Shown here in pieces: positions 41,399 to 49,609 of a stretch of DNA of 64,000 nucleotides. Each line of letters opens with the position of its first letter. Within the stretch, counting starts at the first letter, position 1. The notes under the pieces were generated by a model, which was given only the letters and a program-made list of their open reading frames with translations, had not been told where the DNA came from and searched no databases. Made by a program: the position numbers and the translations under genes. The DNA comes from CAZNGF01 sp964572855 (GTDB taxonomy: Bacteria > Bipolaricaulota > Bipolaricaulia > RBG-16-55-9 > JAJCYT01). Where the stretch lies: positions 5,984 to 69,983 of the forward strand of contig CAZNGF010000006.1 in assembly GCA_964572855.1 (NCBI GenBank), written 5' to 3'.

Positions 41399-42246
41399 TC
41401 CGCCCCCCGGAACAGCCCGTCGGGCCGCCAGAGCAGCAGCGCCCCCAGCAACAACAGCGTGACCAACTGGGCCTCGGTGGGCTGGATCCACGCGCTCAGC
41501 ACCCCTTCGGTCACGCGCGCGAGCACGGCCACCAGGGCGGCCCCGCCCAGGCTGCCCACCCCGCCCACGATCACGACCAAGAAGGCCAGGATCAGGATGT
41601 CGAGGCCCATGTAGGCGCTCACTGACACCAGCGGCGCCGTGAGCACGCCGGCCAGCGCGGCCAGCCCGGCGCCCAGCCCGAAGGCCAGCGAATACACGCG
41701 CGGGACCGGAATGCCCAGCCCGAGCGCGAGCTCGGGGTTCTGGCGCACGGCCCGCACCCAGGTCCCAAAGCGCGTGCGGTGTAGGAAGGCCCAGAGCGCG
41801 AGCATGACCAGCACCGAGACGCCCGCCACGAACAGACGATAGCTCGGATACGGCACGCTCCCGAGCCAGAGCGCCCCGCGGAAGGGCGCGCTCATGCGCT
41901 GGACCGAGGTGCCGAAGGTGAGCAGCACGACCTGCTGGGCGATCAGCATGAGCCCGAAGGTGGCCAGGATGGTCATGACCGGCTTGCCGATCAGCGGGCG
42001 CAGCGTGAGGCGCTCGGCGGCCGCCCCGATCAAGGCCACGGCCGGCGGCGCGAGCAAGAGCGCGATCCAGAAGCCGAAGTGCTGGGCGACCAGCCAGCCC
42101 AACACCGCGCCCAGCATGTAGAAGGCGCCGTGGGCCACGTTGATCACGCCCAGCACGCCGTAGATGAGGTTGAGCCCCACGCTCATGAGCGCGACGATCC
42201 AGCCCCACACCAGCCCGTTAAGCGCCTGCAGGATGAGTGCGGTCAT
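41395..42246 (-). CDS. livH: branched-chain amino-acid ABC transporter permease LivH
   Basis: 283 residues with about eight membrane helices. Family blocks: NGLVWGWIVALMSVGLNLIY, GVLGVINVAHGAFYMLGAVL, RQNPELALGLGIPVPRVYSL and IVGGVGSLGGAALVAVLARV. ATG 42246 is preceded by AAGGG; a longer frame to 42273 lacks a site. It forms a coupled pair with livM. Substrate class could be branched-chain amino acids, amides or urea; sequence alone does not separate these. Confidence 0.93.
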   Translation of the reverse strand: MTALILQALNGLVWGWIVALMSVGLNLIYGVLGVINVAHGAFYMLGAVLGWLVAQHFGFWIALLLAPPAVALIGAAAERLTLRPLIGKPVMTILATFGLMLIAQQVVLLTFGTSVQRMSAPFRGALWLGSVPYPSYRLFVAGVSVLVMLALWAFLHRTRFGTWVRAVRQNPELALGLGIPVPRVYSLAFGLGAGLAALAGVLTAPLVSVSAYMGLDILILAFLVVIVGGVGSLGGAALVAVLARVTEGVLSAWIQPTEAQLVTLLLLGALLLWRPDGLFRGAE

Positions 42247-42372
42247 CGAAAAACCCTTTGGAGAAACCGACAAACCGGACGGCTGTTGTGAGGCTGGTCC
42301 ACGGACTCACCTCAGCCTAGTCTTGTTCGCCCTTTGATTGGGGGGATTGTAGCGAACGCGTGAGGGACCCGC

Positions 42373-42531
42373 TCAGTCGCCGGCGCGGGCCAATTGGGCA
42401 ACGTCGGCCAATTCGAGCGATTCGATGCGACCGAAGTGCTTTTCGTTGCGCGTCAGGAGGGGCCAAGCCGCGCGCAAACAACAGCCGGCGATCAGGAGGT
42501 CGGCCGTGTCGAGCAGGCGCCCCGCCCGATC
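42373..42531 (-). pseudogene. PIN-domain (VapC-type) toxin, 3' remnant
   Basis: The minus-strand frame ending TGA at 42373-42375 reads DTADLLIAGCCLRAAWPLLT then RNEKHFGRIESLEL, the typical end of VapC ribonucleases (D-x-L-I-A-A... LVTRNxxHFxRIxGLxL), keeping the third acidic residue. About 45-50 residues survive. The 5' half, with the first catalytic Asp, is missing: upstream the frame runs into the promoter and coding region of the opposite-strand gene at 42573. No antitoxin gene adjoins. It is a dead toxin fragment. Confidence 0.65.
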
Positions 42532-42534
42532 GGT

Positions 42535-42540
42535 TACAAT
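42535..42540 (+). promoter_or_regulatory. -10 element for the membrane gene at 42573
   Basis: TACAAT, 32 bases before the ATG; no clear -35 is visible. Confidence 0.35.
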
Positions 42541-42572
42541 GCCGGCGCTTTGGAAAGGCGGTCGGTCGTCCC

Positions 42573-42953
42573 ATGAACAGGTCCCCGCTGCTTGCCGGTC
42601 TGCTCTCGCTGCTGTTGCTCGCCGTCGGCGTGGCGCTGGCCTTCGGCTGGGCCTGGTGGCAGGGGCGTTCCGGCGGTGAGGGCATGGAGGATCTGGCCTT
42701 TTTGGTCGGGGCGCTTTCGATCTCCCTCCTGCTGACGGCCGTCGCCCCGGTCGCCGTCAGCCTGCTGTGGCACGGGTTCAGCCTGCCGCGGCTGTTCGCC
42801 GCGCTGGTCGTGGGCGGGTTCTACGTGCTGATTGCCGTGGTCGTCTTGCGCAACGTGCAGGTCCTCTTCCCACAGTACGCGCTGGGCGGGTTGTTGCTGG
42901 CCGGGCTCGGCTTGCAGTTTCTCATTCCCTGGATCGTGGCGCGCACGCGGTAA
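42573..42953 (+). CDS. four-helix membrane protein of unknown function
   Basis: 126 residues with four hydrophobic helices (LLAGLLSLLLLAVGVALAFG, DLAFLVGALSISLLLTAVAP, LFAALVVGGFYVLIAVVVLR, ALGGLLLAGLGLQFLIPWIV) and short polar loops. No recognised family. ATG 42573 follows a TACAAT box; no strong ribosome site is visible. It stands alone, convergent with cdsA across a 28-bp palindrome. Confidence 0.7.
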   Translation: MNRSPLLAGLLSLLLLAVGVALAFGWAWWQGRSGGEGMEDLAFLVGALSISLLLTAVAPVAVSLLWHGFSLPRLFAALVVGGFYVLIAVVVLRNVQVLFPQYALGGLLLAGLGLQFLIPWIVARTR

Positions 42954-42965
42954 TTCCTGCATCGG

Positions 42966-42993
42966 GTAGGGGCGCTTCGCGAAGCGCCCCTAC
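42966..42993. repeat. 28-bp perfect palindrome (second copy of family)
   Basis: GTAGGGGCGC and GCGCCCCTAC arms with centre TTCGCGAA, between convergent genes. Outer ten bases are identical to the palindrome at 13733-13760; the centres differ but both stay self-complementary, which shows selection for the hairpin. Confidence 0.85.
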
Positions 42994-43017
42994 GGAACGC
43001 GATCACACGGTCCCCGA

Positions 43018-43833
43018 TTAGATCAACCCCAGCACGAACTTGAGGTAGACGAAATACACCGGGAAGGCGAACAGCAGGCCGTCCACGCGGTCGAGCAGGC
43101 CGCCGTGGCCGGGCAGAATCGCGCCGGCGTCCTTGACGCCGGCGTTGCGCTTGAGCCAGGACTCGAACAGGTCGCCGGCCTGGGTGGCCACGCTCAGGGC
43201 CAGCGGCAGGAACACGAGCCACTGCAGGTTCCAGGCGGCGTTGGGGACCCAGAGCGGTGCGCTCAGCGCGACCAGAAACGCCCCGGCCGCCCCGCCCCAG
43301 GCGCCCTCCCAGGTTTTCTTGGGGCTGAGCTCGGGCAGCAGCCGCTGCCGGCCCCAGAAGGAGCCGGCGAAGAACGCGATGATGTCGTAGGCCCACACCG
43401 AGCAGAGCAAGAACAGCAGGTAGTAGCCGCCGTAGACCGGCAGGTAGACCCAGAGCGAAAACTGGAGCAGGACAGGAAAGTAGAGCACGCTGGCCCAGGC
43501 CAGCAGCGTGTGGCGCCACGTCGCCCCGCGCAGGCGGTCCCAGGCCCAGGGCCACAGCAGCGCGAGCGCGAGCGCCCAGGGCCAGTAGCGCCCCCCGAAA
43601 AACAGCGGCGAGACCCCGAACAGCACGTTGAGCGCGCTCAGGGCGTTTCCCTCGAGTTGATACCCCCAGCGGTTGACCAGGTAGACGTACTCGACCGTGC
43701 AGATGAGCACGACCCCGCCCAGCAGCAAGGCCACGCCCCACGGGCTGCCGGTGCTCTTGGAAAAGACCAGCAGGCCGGTCACGACCGCGATGAAGGCCAC
43801 GGCGGTGAGCGTACGCGGGAGGAGTTCACGCAT
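43018..43833 (-). CDS. cdsA: phosphatidate cytidylyltransferase (CDP-DAG synthase)
   Basis: Integral membrane enzyme making CDP-diacylglycerol from phosphatidic acid and CTP for phospholipid synthesis. 271 residues with about eight membrane helices. The CDS signature is intact near the C-terminus: SWLKRNAGVKDAGAILPGHG followed by GLLDRVD. SPKKTWEGAWGG matches the conserved central block. ATG 43833 starts 36 bases after the folC stop, making a valS-folC-cdsA gene string. Confidence 0.95.
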   Translation of the reverse strand: MRELLPRTLTAVAFIAVVTGLLVFSKSTGSPWGVALLLGGVVLICTVEYVYLVNRWGYQLEGNALSALNVLFGVSPLFFGGRYWPWALALALLWPWAWDRLRGATWRHTLLAWASVLYFPVLLQFSLWVYLPVYGGYYLLFLLCSVWAYDIIAFFAGSFWGRQRLLPELSPKKTWEGAWGGAAGAFLVALSAPLWVPNAAWNLQWLVFLPLALSVATQAGDLFESWLKRNAGVKDAGAILPGHGGLLDRVDGLLFAFPVYFVYLKFVLGLI

Positions 43834-43869
43834 GCTGGGGCCGTCCTGTGCGCCGATCGCGCTGCGCGC

Positions 43870-45177
43870 TCATGGGTGTCCCTTCTCCGGCTCGGGCGCC
43901 AGCGCGCGCAAGCGCTCCCGTAGCTCGCCCACCAGGTAGAGCGAGCCGGTCGCGCACACGAGGTCGTCCTCGGCGCTGGCCGCCAGGGCGTGCGCCAACG
44001 CGTCGCCCGCGTCCTGAAACGCCAGCGCGCCCGCGTCGATGGAGCGAGCGTACGGCAGCAGCGCGACAGGGTCAAGCGCGCGCAGCGCGGCCGCCTTGGT
44101 GAGCACGACCGCATCGAACCACGGGAAAAGCGTCTGGGCCACGGCCGTGTAGTCCTTGTCGTCGCGGATGCCGAACAGCAGGTGCTTGCGCGCGCCGGCG
44201 TGCAGCAGCGGCTCGTACTCGTGCAGCGTCTCCAGCAAGCGCTCGGCACCGTTGGGGTTGTGCGCCCCGTCCAGCACGAACCGCGGCGCGCGCCGGACGG
44301 GCTCGAAACGCCCGGGCCAGACCGCGGATTCAAGCCCTGCCCTGAGCTGCGCGCGGTCTAGATTGAATCGTCTCTCGAGCGATTCCAGCAGCGCCAGCGC
44401 CGTGCTCAGGTTTTGCGCCTGGTAGCCCCCGAGCATGCGTAGCGTGATTGGCCCCCAATCCGTCTCGAAGCGTTGCCCATCCCAGGAGAAGTCGAGCCGG
44501 CGCAGCGGCTCGGCCACGCGTTGGCGCACGCCCCGAGCGCGACAGACCTCGGCCACGACGCGCTGCGCTTCCTCGGGCAGCGGCGCGCTCACCAGCGGCG
44601 CGCCCCGTTTGACGATCCCCGCCTTTTCTTTGGCGATCTGCGCCAACGTGTCCCCGAGCAGATCCGTGTGCTCCAGGCTGAGCGCCGTGATGGCCGTGGC
44701 CAGTGGGCGCACGACGTTGGTGGCATCATACCGGCCGCCCAGGCCCACCTCGACCACGGCGGCATCCACCCGCGCGCGCGCGAAGTGCGCCAAGGCCACC
44801 GCGGTCACGAGCTCGAACACCGTGGCGTCGACCGCTTGTGCGGCGGGCTTGAGCCGCTCGACCCACTCGATGAACGTCCCCAGCGGGATCTCGGCCTCGT
44901 CGATTTGAATGCGCTCGCTCCAGCGCGTCAGGTGCGGCGAGGTGTAGAGCCCGGTCCGCAAGCCCGCTGCCGAGAGCGCGCGGGCGGCCAGCAGCGCCAC
45001 CGAGCCTTTCCCGTTGCTGCCGGCCACGTGGACCGCGGGGAACGCGTCCTCGGGGTGTCCCGCCGCCGCGCAGAGCGCGCGCACCCGTTCCAGCCCCGGT
45101 TTGATCACGTCCCGGGGGTAGAACGCGCTCAGGTGCGCGTGCAGGCGGTCGAGCTCGTGAGACGATCCAGTGTCCAT
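43870..45177 (-). CDS. folC: folylpolyglutamate/dihydrofolate synthase
   Basis: Adds glutamate to dihydropteroate and/or folate, using ATP, in one-carbon metabolism. 435 residues. P-loop VAGSNGKGSVALLAARAL at about residue 50; TSPHLTRWSERIQI, EVGLGGRYDATNVV, SLEHTDLLGDTLAQIAKEKA and the C-terminal LDGAHNPNGAERLLETL are all characteristic. It lies 61 bases after valS on the minus strand, a frequent bacterial pairing (valS-folC). Confidence 0.95.
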   Translation of the reverse strand: MDTGSSHELDRLHAHLSAFYPRDVIKPGLERVRALCAAAGHPEDAFPAVHVAGSNGKGSVALLAARALSAAGLRTGLYTSPHLTRWSERIQIDEAEIPLGTFIEWVERLKPAAQAVDATVFELVTAVALAHFARARVDAAVVEVGLGGRYDATNVVRPLATAITALSLEHTDLLGDTLAQIAKEKAGIVKRGAPLVSAPLPEEAQRVVAEVCRARGVRQRVAEPLRRLDFSWDGQRFETDWGPITLRMLGGYQAQNLSTALALLESLERRFNLDRAQLRAGLESAVWPGRFEPVRRAPRFVLDGAHNPNGAERLLETLHEYEPLLHAGARKHLLFGIRDDKDYTAVAQTLFPWFDAVVLTKAAALRALDPVALLPYARSIDAGALAFQDAGDALAHALAASAEDDLVCATGSLYLVGELRERLRALAPEPEKGHP

Positions 45178-45238
45178 AGGCGAGCGGGAAGTAACGCCGG
45201 AGCGCTTTTTCTTATCCCTTCATCCTGACCCCTTGCCC

Positions 45239-47935
45239 CTACGTCTTGACTCCCAGCAGCTCCAGGTTCTGCTCCAGCCGCTTGACGCGCTCCTGGAACT
45301 CCTCCAGCTTCTGCTGTTCCTTCTCGACGATGGCGGGCGGGGCTTTTTTGAGAAAATCCTCGTTGTCGAGCTTGTGGGCCGAGCGCTCCAGGTCGTCCTG
45401 GGCCCTGGCCAGCTCCTGGGCCAGCCGCACGCGCTCGGCGGCGATGTCGATCACGCCCTCCAGCGGCAGGAACACCTCGGCGTACTCGAACACCTTGCGC
45501 GGCGCCTGGGCCGGGCGGGTCACCTCGGGCCCCACGTCGAGCTGGGTCACGCGCGCCAGCGACTCGAAGGCCGCGCGGTAATCGCGCGCCAGGCGCTGCA
45601 CGCCCTCGTTCTCGGTGCGGATGAGCGCGGGCGTGGGCTTGTCCGGCGGCAGGTTGAGCTCGGAGCGCATGGTGCGCACGGCCGTGATCAGCCCCTTGAG
45701 CGTCTCGAACTCGGCTTCGGCCTGCTCGTCCAGCAGCGCGTCGTCGGGCCGCGGGAACGGCGCGGTCACGACGCTCTCGCCGGAGGCGTGCGGCAGGTGC
45801 TGCCAGAGCTCCTCGGCGATGAACGGGACGAACGGGTGCAGCAGCTTCACGACCTCGGTCAGCACCCGATGCAGCACGGCCTGCACGGTCGCGCGCTCGC
45901 GCGCGTCGTCGCCGTAGAGGCGCGGCTTGATCCACTCCAGGTACCAGTCGCAGAAGTCGCCCCAGATGAAGTTGTAGAGCGCGCCGGCCGCCAGGTTGAA
46001 GTCGTAGTGGTCCAGGTGCTGTCGCACCTCGCCCACCACGCGCTGCAGCCGGCTCAGCACCCAGCGGTCCTCGAGCGTGAGCGCGCCGGGGTCCGGGGGC
46101 TTGCCGTCGTAGCCGTCCAGGTTGGACAGCACCAGGCGCGCGGCGTTCCAGATCTTGTTCAGGAACTTGTGGTAGCCTTGAATGGCGCTCTCGGTCAGTC
46201 GCAGCTCCTTGCCCTTGGAGGTGCCGGCGGCCAGCGTGAAGCGCAGCGCGTCCACGCCGTACTGCTCCTTGAGCGAGAGCGGGTCGATCACGTTGCCCTT
46301 GGATTTGCTCATCTTCTGGCCGTGCTCGTCCACGATCAGCGGGTGGAAAAACACCTTGTAAAACGGCACGTCCTCCATGAAGTGCAGCCCGGTCATGATC
46401 ATGCGCGCCACCCAGAAGAAAATGATGTCGGGCCCCGTGCTCAAATACGCCGTGGGATAGAAGTAGCGCAAATCCTCGCTCTCCTCGGGCCAGCCCAGGA
46501 TCGAGAAGGGCCAAAGGGCCGAGGAGAACCAGGTGTCGAGCACGTCCTCGTCCTGGCGGATCTCGCCCGAGCCGCAGTGCGCGCAGGCCTCGGGGTCCTC
46601 GACGGCCACGGTGATCTCGCCGCACGCGCCGCAGTGCCAGGCCGGGATGCGGTGCCCCCACCAGAGCTGGCGCGAGATGCACCAGGGGCGGATGTGCTCG
46701 AGCCAGTTGAAGTAAACCTTCTCCCAGCGGGACGGGATGAACTCGATTCTCCGCTCCCGCACGGCTTTGAGCGCGGGCTGGGCCAGCGTGTGGGCGTCGG
46801 CGAACCACTGGGTCGAGAGCATGGGCTCGGCCACGGTGCCGCAGCGCTGGCAGTGGCCCACGGCGTGCGTGATGTCCTCGGTCTTGACCAGCAGGCCCCG
46901 GGATTGCAGATCCTCGACCACGCGCGCGCGCCCCTCGGCCACGTCGAGTCCGGCGTAGGCGCCGGCCTGGTCGTTGAGCGTGCCGTCGGGGTTGAGCAGG
47001 TTGATGAACGCGAGCCCGTGCCGCTCGCCGATCTCAAAGTCGGTTTGGTCGTGGCCGGGCGTGACCTTGACGAAGCCCGTGCCGAACTCGGGGTCCACGG
47101 CCTCGTCGGCCACGATCGGGATCGGTCTGTCCATCAGCGGCAGGATCGCTTTCTTGCCGATGAAGCCCTTGGTGCGCGGGTCCTCGGGGTGGACGGCCAC
47201 GGCCGTATCGCCCAGCAGGGTCTCGGGCCGCGTGGTGGCCACCTGCAGTTCGCCCCCGCCGTCTTCCAGCGGATACGTGATGTAGTAGAGCGTGCCGGGC
47301 TGCTCCTCGCGCTCGACCTCGATGTCGGAAAGCGCCGTGCGGCACTGCGGGCACCAGCCGATGAGCCGCTCGCCGCGGTAGATGAGCCCGCCTTCGTACA
47401 GTTTCACGAACGCCGTGCGCACCGCCCGGGAGAGCCCCTCGTCCATCGTAAAGCGCTCGCGTCGCCAGTCGCACGAGGCGCCCAGCACCTTGAGCTGGCC
47501 GCGGATCTTGCCGCCGTAGTGTTCGCGCCAGGCCCAGCCCAGCTTGAGGAACCACTCGCGTCCCAGGTCCTGCCGGCTGAGCGGCTCGTCGTGCTCGGGC
47601 AGCTCAAAACCGATCTCGCGCAGCAGGTGGTCCAGCGAGCGCTCGCGCAGGCCCTTTTCGATCAACGCGTGCACGGCGATGCTGGCGTGGTCCATGCCGG
47701 GGAACCAGTTGGCCGCCTTGCCGTCGGCGCGCTGGTAGCGCACGACGACGTCCTGGAGCGTGTTGTTGAGCGCGTGGCCCATGTGCAGTTCGCCCGTGAC
47801 GTTGGGCGGCGGGATGGCCACCGCAAACGGCTCCTTTGACGGGTCGGGCTCGGCGTGGAAGTAGCCGCGCGCCTCCCAGGTTTCGTACCAGCGGTCCTCT
47901 GCCAGCTGTGGATCGTACGTTTTGGGTAGCGTCAT
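45239..47935 (-). CDS. valS: valyl-tRNA synthetase
   Basis: Class I aminoacyl-tRNA synthetase charging tRNA-Val. 898 residues from ATG 47935, which has GGGAGAGG just upstream. HIGH-type motif in PPNVTGELHMGHALNN, KMSKSKGN motif present, CP1 editing domain between them, and a Cys4 zinc knuckle (HCGACGEIT...CAHCGS). A C-terminal coiled coil typical of ValS (about residues 830-898) is present. A promoter lies 42-70 bases upstream. Confidence 0.97.
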   Translation of the reverse strand: MTLPKTYDPQLAEDRWYETWEARGYFHAEPDPSKEPFAVAIPPPNVTGELHMGHALNNTLQDVVVRYQRADGKAANWFPGMDHASIAVHALIEKGLRERSLDHLLREIGFELPEHDEPLSRQDLGREWFLKLGWAWREHYGGKIRGQLKVLGASCDWRRERFTMDEGLSRAVRTAFVKLYEGGLIYRGERLIGWCPQCRTALSDIEVEREEQPGTLYYITYPLEDGGGELQVATTRPETLLGDTAVAVHPEDPRTKGFIGKKAILPLMDRPIPIVADEAVDPEFGTGFVKVTPGHDQTDFEIGERHGLAFINLLNPDGTLNDQAGAYAGLDVAEGRARVVEDLQSRGLLVKTEDITHAVGHCQRCGTVAEPMLSTQWFADAHTLAQPALKAVRERRIEFIPSRWEKVYFNWLEHIRPWCISRQLWWGHRIPAWHCGACGEITVAVEDPEACAHCGSGEIRQDEDVLDTWFSSALWPFSILGWPEESEDLRYFYPTAYLSTGPDIIFFWVARMIMTGLHFMEDVPFYKVFFHPLIVDEHGQKMSKSKGNVIDPLSLKEQYGVDALRFTLAAGTSKGKELRLTESAIQGYHKFLNKIWNAARLVLSNLDGYDGKPPDPGALTLEDRWVLSRLQRVVGEVRQHLDHYDFNLAAGALYNFIWGDFCDWYLEWIKPRLYGDDARERATVQAVLHRVLTEVVKLLHPFVPFIAEELWQHLPHASGESVVTAPFPRPDDALLDEQAEAEFETLKGLITAVRTMRSELNLPPDKPTPALIRTENEGVQRLARDYRAAFESLARVTQLDVGPEVTRPAQAPRKVFEYAEVFLPLEGVIDIAAERVRLAQELARAQDDLERSAHKLDNEDFLKKAPPAIVEKEQQKLEEFQERVKRLEQNLELLGVKT

Positions 47936-47976
47936 AACCTCTCCCGGTTCGTGCAAGCGTCGTGGAATTGCGGGTT

Positions 47977-48005
47977 ATGGTAGCAGACGGCTTCCCTTGC
48001 TTCAA
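47977..48005 (-). promoter_or_regulatory. sigma-70-type promoter of valS-folC-cdsA
   Basis: Minus strand TTGAAG (48005-48000), 17-base spacer, TACCAT (47982-47977), 42 bases before the valS start. No T-box leader is visible in the short upstream region. Confidence 0.5.
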
Positions 48006-48038
48006 TTGGAGCGCTCCACCGCATGAGGCGCCCCCCTC

Positions 48039-48068
48039 TTGCACGTTTGGTCGAACTTGGGCTATCTT
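48039..48068 (+). promoter_or_regulatory. sigma-70-type promoter of the lamin-tail gene
   Basis: TTGCAC (48039-48044), 18-base spacer, TATCTT (48063-48068), 56 bases before ATG 48125. Confidence 0.45.
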
Positions 48069-48124
48069 GCCACGGGCGTTCATCCGGAGTGAGGGACCAA
48101 TCCGGCGTGACCGAGGTGACCCCG

Positions 48125-49321
48125 ATGAACTGGATGCGAAACGCGGCCGTGGGGCTCGTCCTGCTGGCCTTGCTGGGTGCGTCTCCCCTGTTCCCGACCG
48201 AACAGAGCCAGCGCTTGGCCGAGGTCTTCTCCGAGCGCGTGCGCGCGCTCGAGGTGAGTTTCAACGTGCCGGAGCTCGGTTTGCGGAACCACGTGCGCAC
48301 GGCCGTGGCGCTGGCCTCGGACGAGGCGGGCACGTGGTGGCTCACCGCGCCGGCGGCCCTGGAGCTGCCGGGACACGTGGACGCGACGCTGGCCGAGGTG
48401 CAATTGAGCGATTCGGAGGCGAGCCTGAGCGTGCGCGCGGTCGTCGATGACTTCAGCGGCACGTATGCCTTGTTACTCGAAAGCCAAGACCGGGCCTTTG
48501 CGCCCCTCGCCGTGCGCCAACTCCTCCCGATGCACGGCCTGCAGTGGGCGGGGCTCCTCTACGCGGCCGAGGACGGGGCGGTGCGCGTCCTGCCGGGGCT
48601 GCAAGAAATCGAGGGGGTCCACGAACGCCCCAACGGCCCGGCCAAGGCGTTCACGTTCCGCACGTTCGAGCGCCTCCCCCGCAGCGCGGTCGGCGCGCCG
48701 GTCTTCGTCAACGCGTTCGGCGACTTCGCCGACGGGAGCGCCCCCGGCTTCGCGCTGGCCGGCTTCGTGGTCGAACCCCGCCTCCCGGCCCCCTCGCTCC
48801 AGCTCCGGGTCAAGGGCGTCCAAGCGCCGTTTATGGGCAAGCTGTTTCCGAAGGGGATTGAAAACAACCAACTCGTTACCGAATCTAATCAAACTGAAAC
48901 CACCAATGTTACTACAGATGGAAATTCCGCCGTATTGATTAATGAATTTGATGCAGATCCACCTGGAGAAGATAAAGACAGCGAATGGGTCGAGCTGTTC
49001 AATTCAGGGGAAGATGCTGTAGATATCAGTAATTGGTTTATCGTGGCAGATTTCCAAGGTCAAGGAGGGAATAACGAAGGTAGAATCAGATTCCCTCCAG
49101 GTACAGAAATCGGCCCGAGAGAAGTCCTGGACTTCCAAGGAATGGGGCAGGTCTTGGACAACGAAGATGAGGTAATTGAGTTAAGAAACTCCTCGTCTTC
49201 GGTCATCGACTCGACACCATCGCTAAGCGACACTGGAGACGGCTGTTGGGCTCGTGTTCCAGATGGGAGCAGCAATTGGAACTTTCGGCCTTGTACACGA
49301 GGGGAGTTGAACGGAAGTTGA
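48125..49321 (+). CDS. chimeric exported protein: degenerate protease-like domain plus lamin-tail domain
   Basis: 398 residues; GAGGTG precedes ATG 48125. Signal peptide at 1-~25. Residues ~30-235, in GC-rich codons, look like a trypsin-type beta-barrel lacking a catalytic serine (LPRSAVGAPVFVNAFGDF where active enzymes have G-x-S-G-x-P). From about nt 48845 base composition drops abruptly and the coding turns AT-rich; this part (~240-398) is a lamin-tail domain (AVLINEFDADPPGEDKDSEW, VELFNSGEDAVDISNWFIVA) common at the C-terminus of secreted proteins. The stop lies 3 bases before a MITE-like element. The 3' part appears to have been acquired by transfer. The protease resemblance is tentative; the lamin-tail call is good. 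Confidence 0.82.
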   Translation: MNWMRNAAVGLVLLALLGASPLFPTEQSQRLAEVFSERVRALEVSFNVPELGLRNHVRTAVALASDEAGTWWLTAPAALELPGHVDATLAEVQLSDSEASLSVRAVVDDFSGTYALLLESQDRAFAPLAVRQLLPMHGLQWAGLLYAAEDGAVRVLPGLQEIEGVHERPNGPAKAFTFRTFERLPRSAVGAPVFVNAFGDFADGSAPGFALAGFVVEPRLPAPSLQLRVKGVQAPFMGKLFPKGIENNQLVTESNQTETTNVTTDGNSAVLINEFDADPPGEDKDSEWVELFNSGEDAVDISNWFIVADFQGQGGNNEGRIRFPPGTEIGPREVLDFQGMGQVLDNEDEVIELRNSSSSVIDSTPSLSDTGDGCWARVPDGSSNWNFRPCTRGELNGS

Positions 49322-49323
49322 GC

Positions 49324-49471
49324 AGTGGTTCTTGGGTGTAGGGGCGCGATTCATCGCGCCTGTGGGCACGCGCTTCGGCCGCCCGTGAAGTCTATCTGGT
49401 CATGAACCAGACGCGTAAGCCGGATCCCATGAATGGGACCCCTACACAGTAAAAACAGCGTGGTCCTGTAC
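49324..49471. mobile_element. MITE-like element, left end truncated
   Basis: 148 bases related, in the opposite orientation, to the element at 63727-63886: shared blocks TGGTTCTTGGGTGTAGGGGC, GCGATTCATCGCGCC, CCATGAATGG, ACCCCTAC and ACAGCGTGG. The right end GTAC is followed by TA; the outer ~13 bases of the left end are missing next to the stop codon of the lamin-tail gene. No coding capacity. Confidence 0.8.
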
Positions 49472-49478
49472 TAGCTCT

Positions 49479-49553
49479 TGGAGCCGGGGATGGGAGTCGA
49501 ACCCACAACCTACGGTTTACAAAACCGTTGCTCTGCCGTTGAGCTACCCCGGC
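49479..49553 (-). tRNA. tRNA-Thr (anticodon UGU)
   Basis: Cloverleaf on the minus strand: acceptor GCCGGGG (49553-49547) pairs with CCCCGGC (49489-49483), anticodon stem ACGGT/ACCGT around TTTGTAA giving UGU, T-loop GGTTCGACTCC. Discriminator U and CCA are encoded (49479-49481 is the CCA). It reads ACA threonine codons. A MITE-like element lies 7 bases downstream of the 3' end. Confidence 0.96.
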
Positions 49554-49609
49554 GCGAAGCGGGGCCAGTCTATCCCGCTTCCCTTGCCGATTCAAGCAAC
49601 GAGAGGACT

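Noticed and set aside
45170..47839. Plus-strand open frame of 889 codons opposite valS
   Set aside because: Antisense shadow; low complexity, no ribosome site, and valS motifs are firmly in the other strand.
48125..48840. Active trypsin-like protease
   Set aside because: No G-x-S-G-x-P; the corresponding block reads SAVGAP and no catalytic triad can be assembled.
49324..49471. tRNA-associated integrated island at tRNA-Thr
   Set aside because: The neighbouring sequence is a MITE; no integrase, attachment-site duplication or cargo flanks the tRNA.
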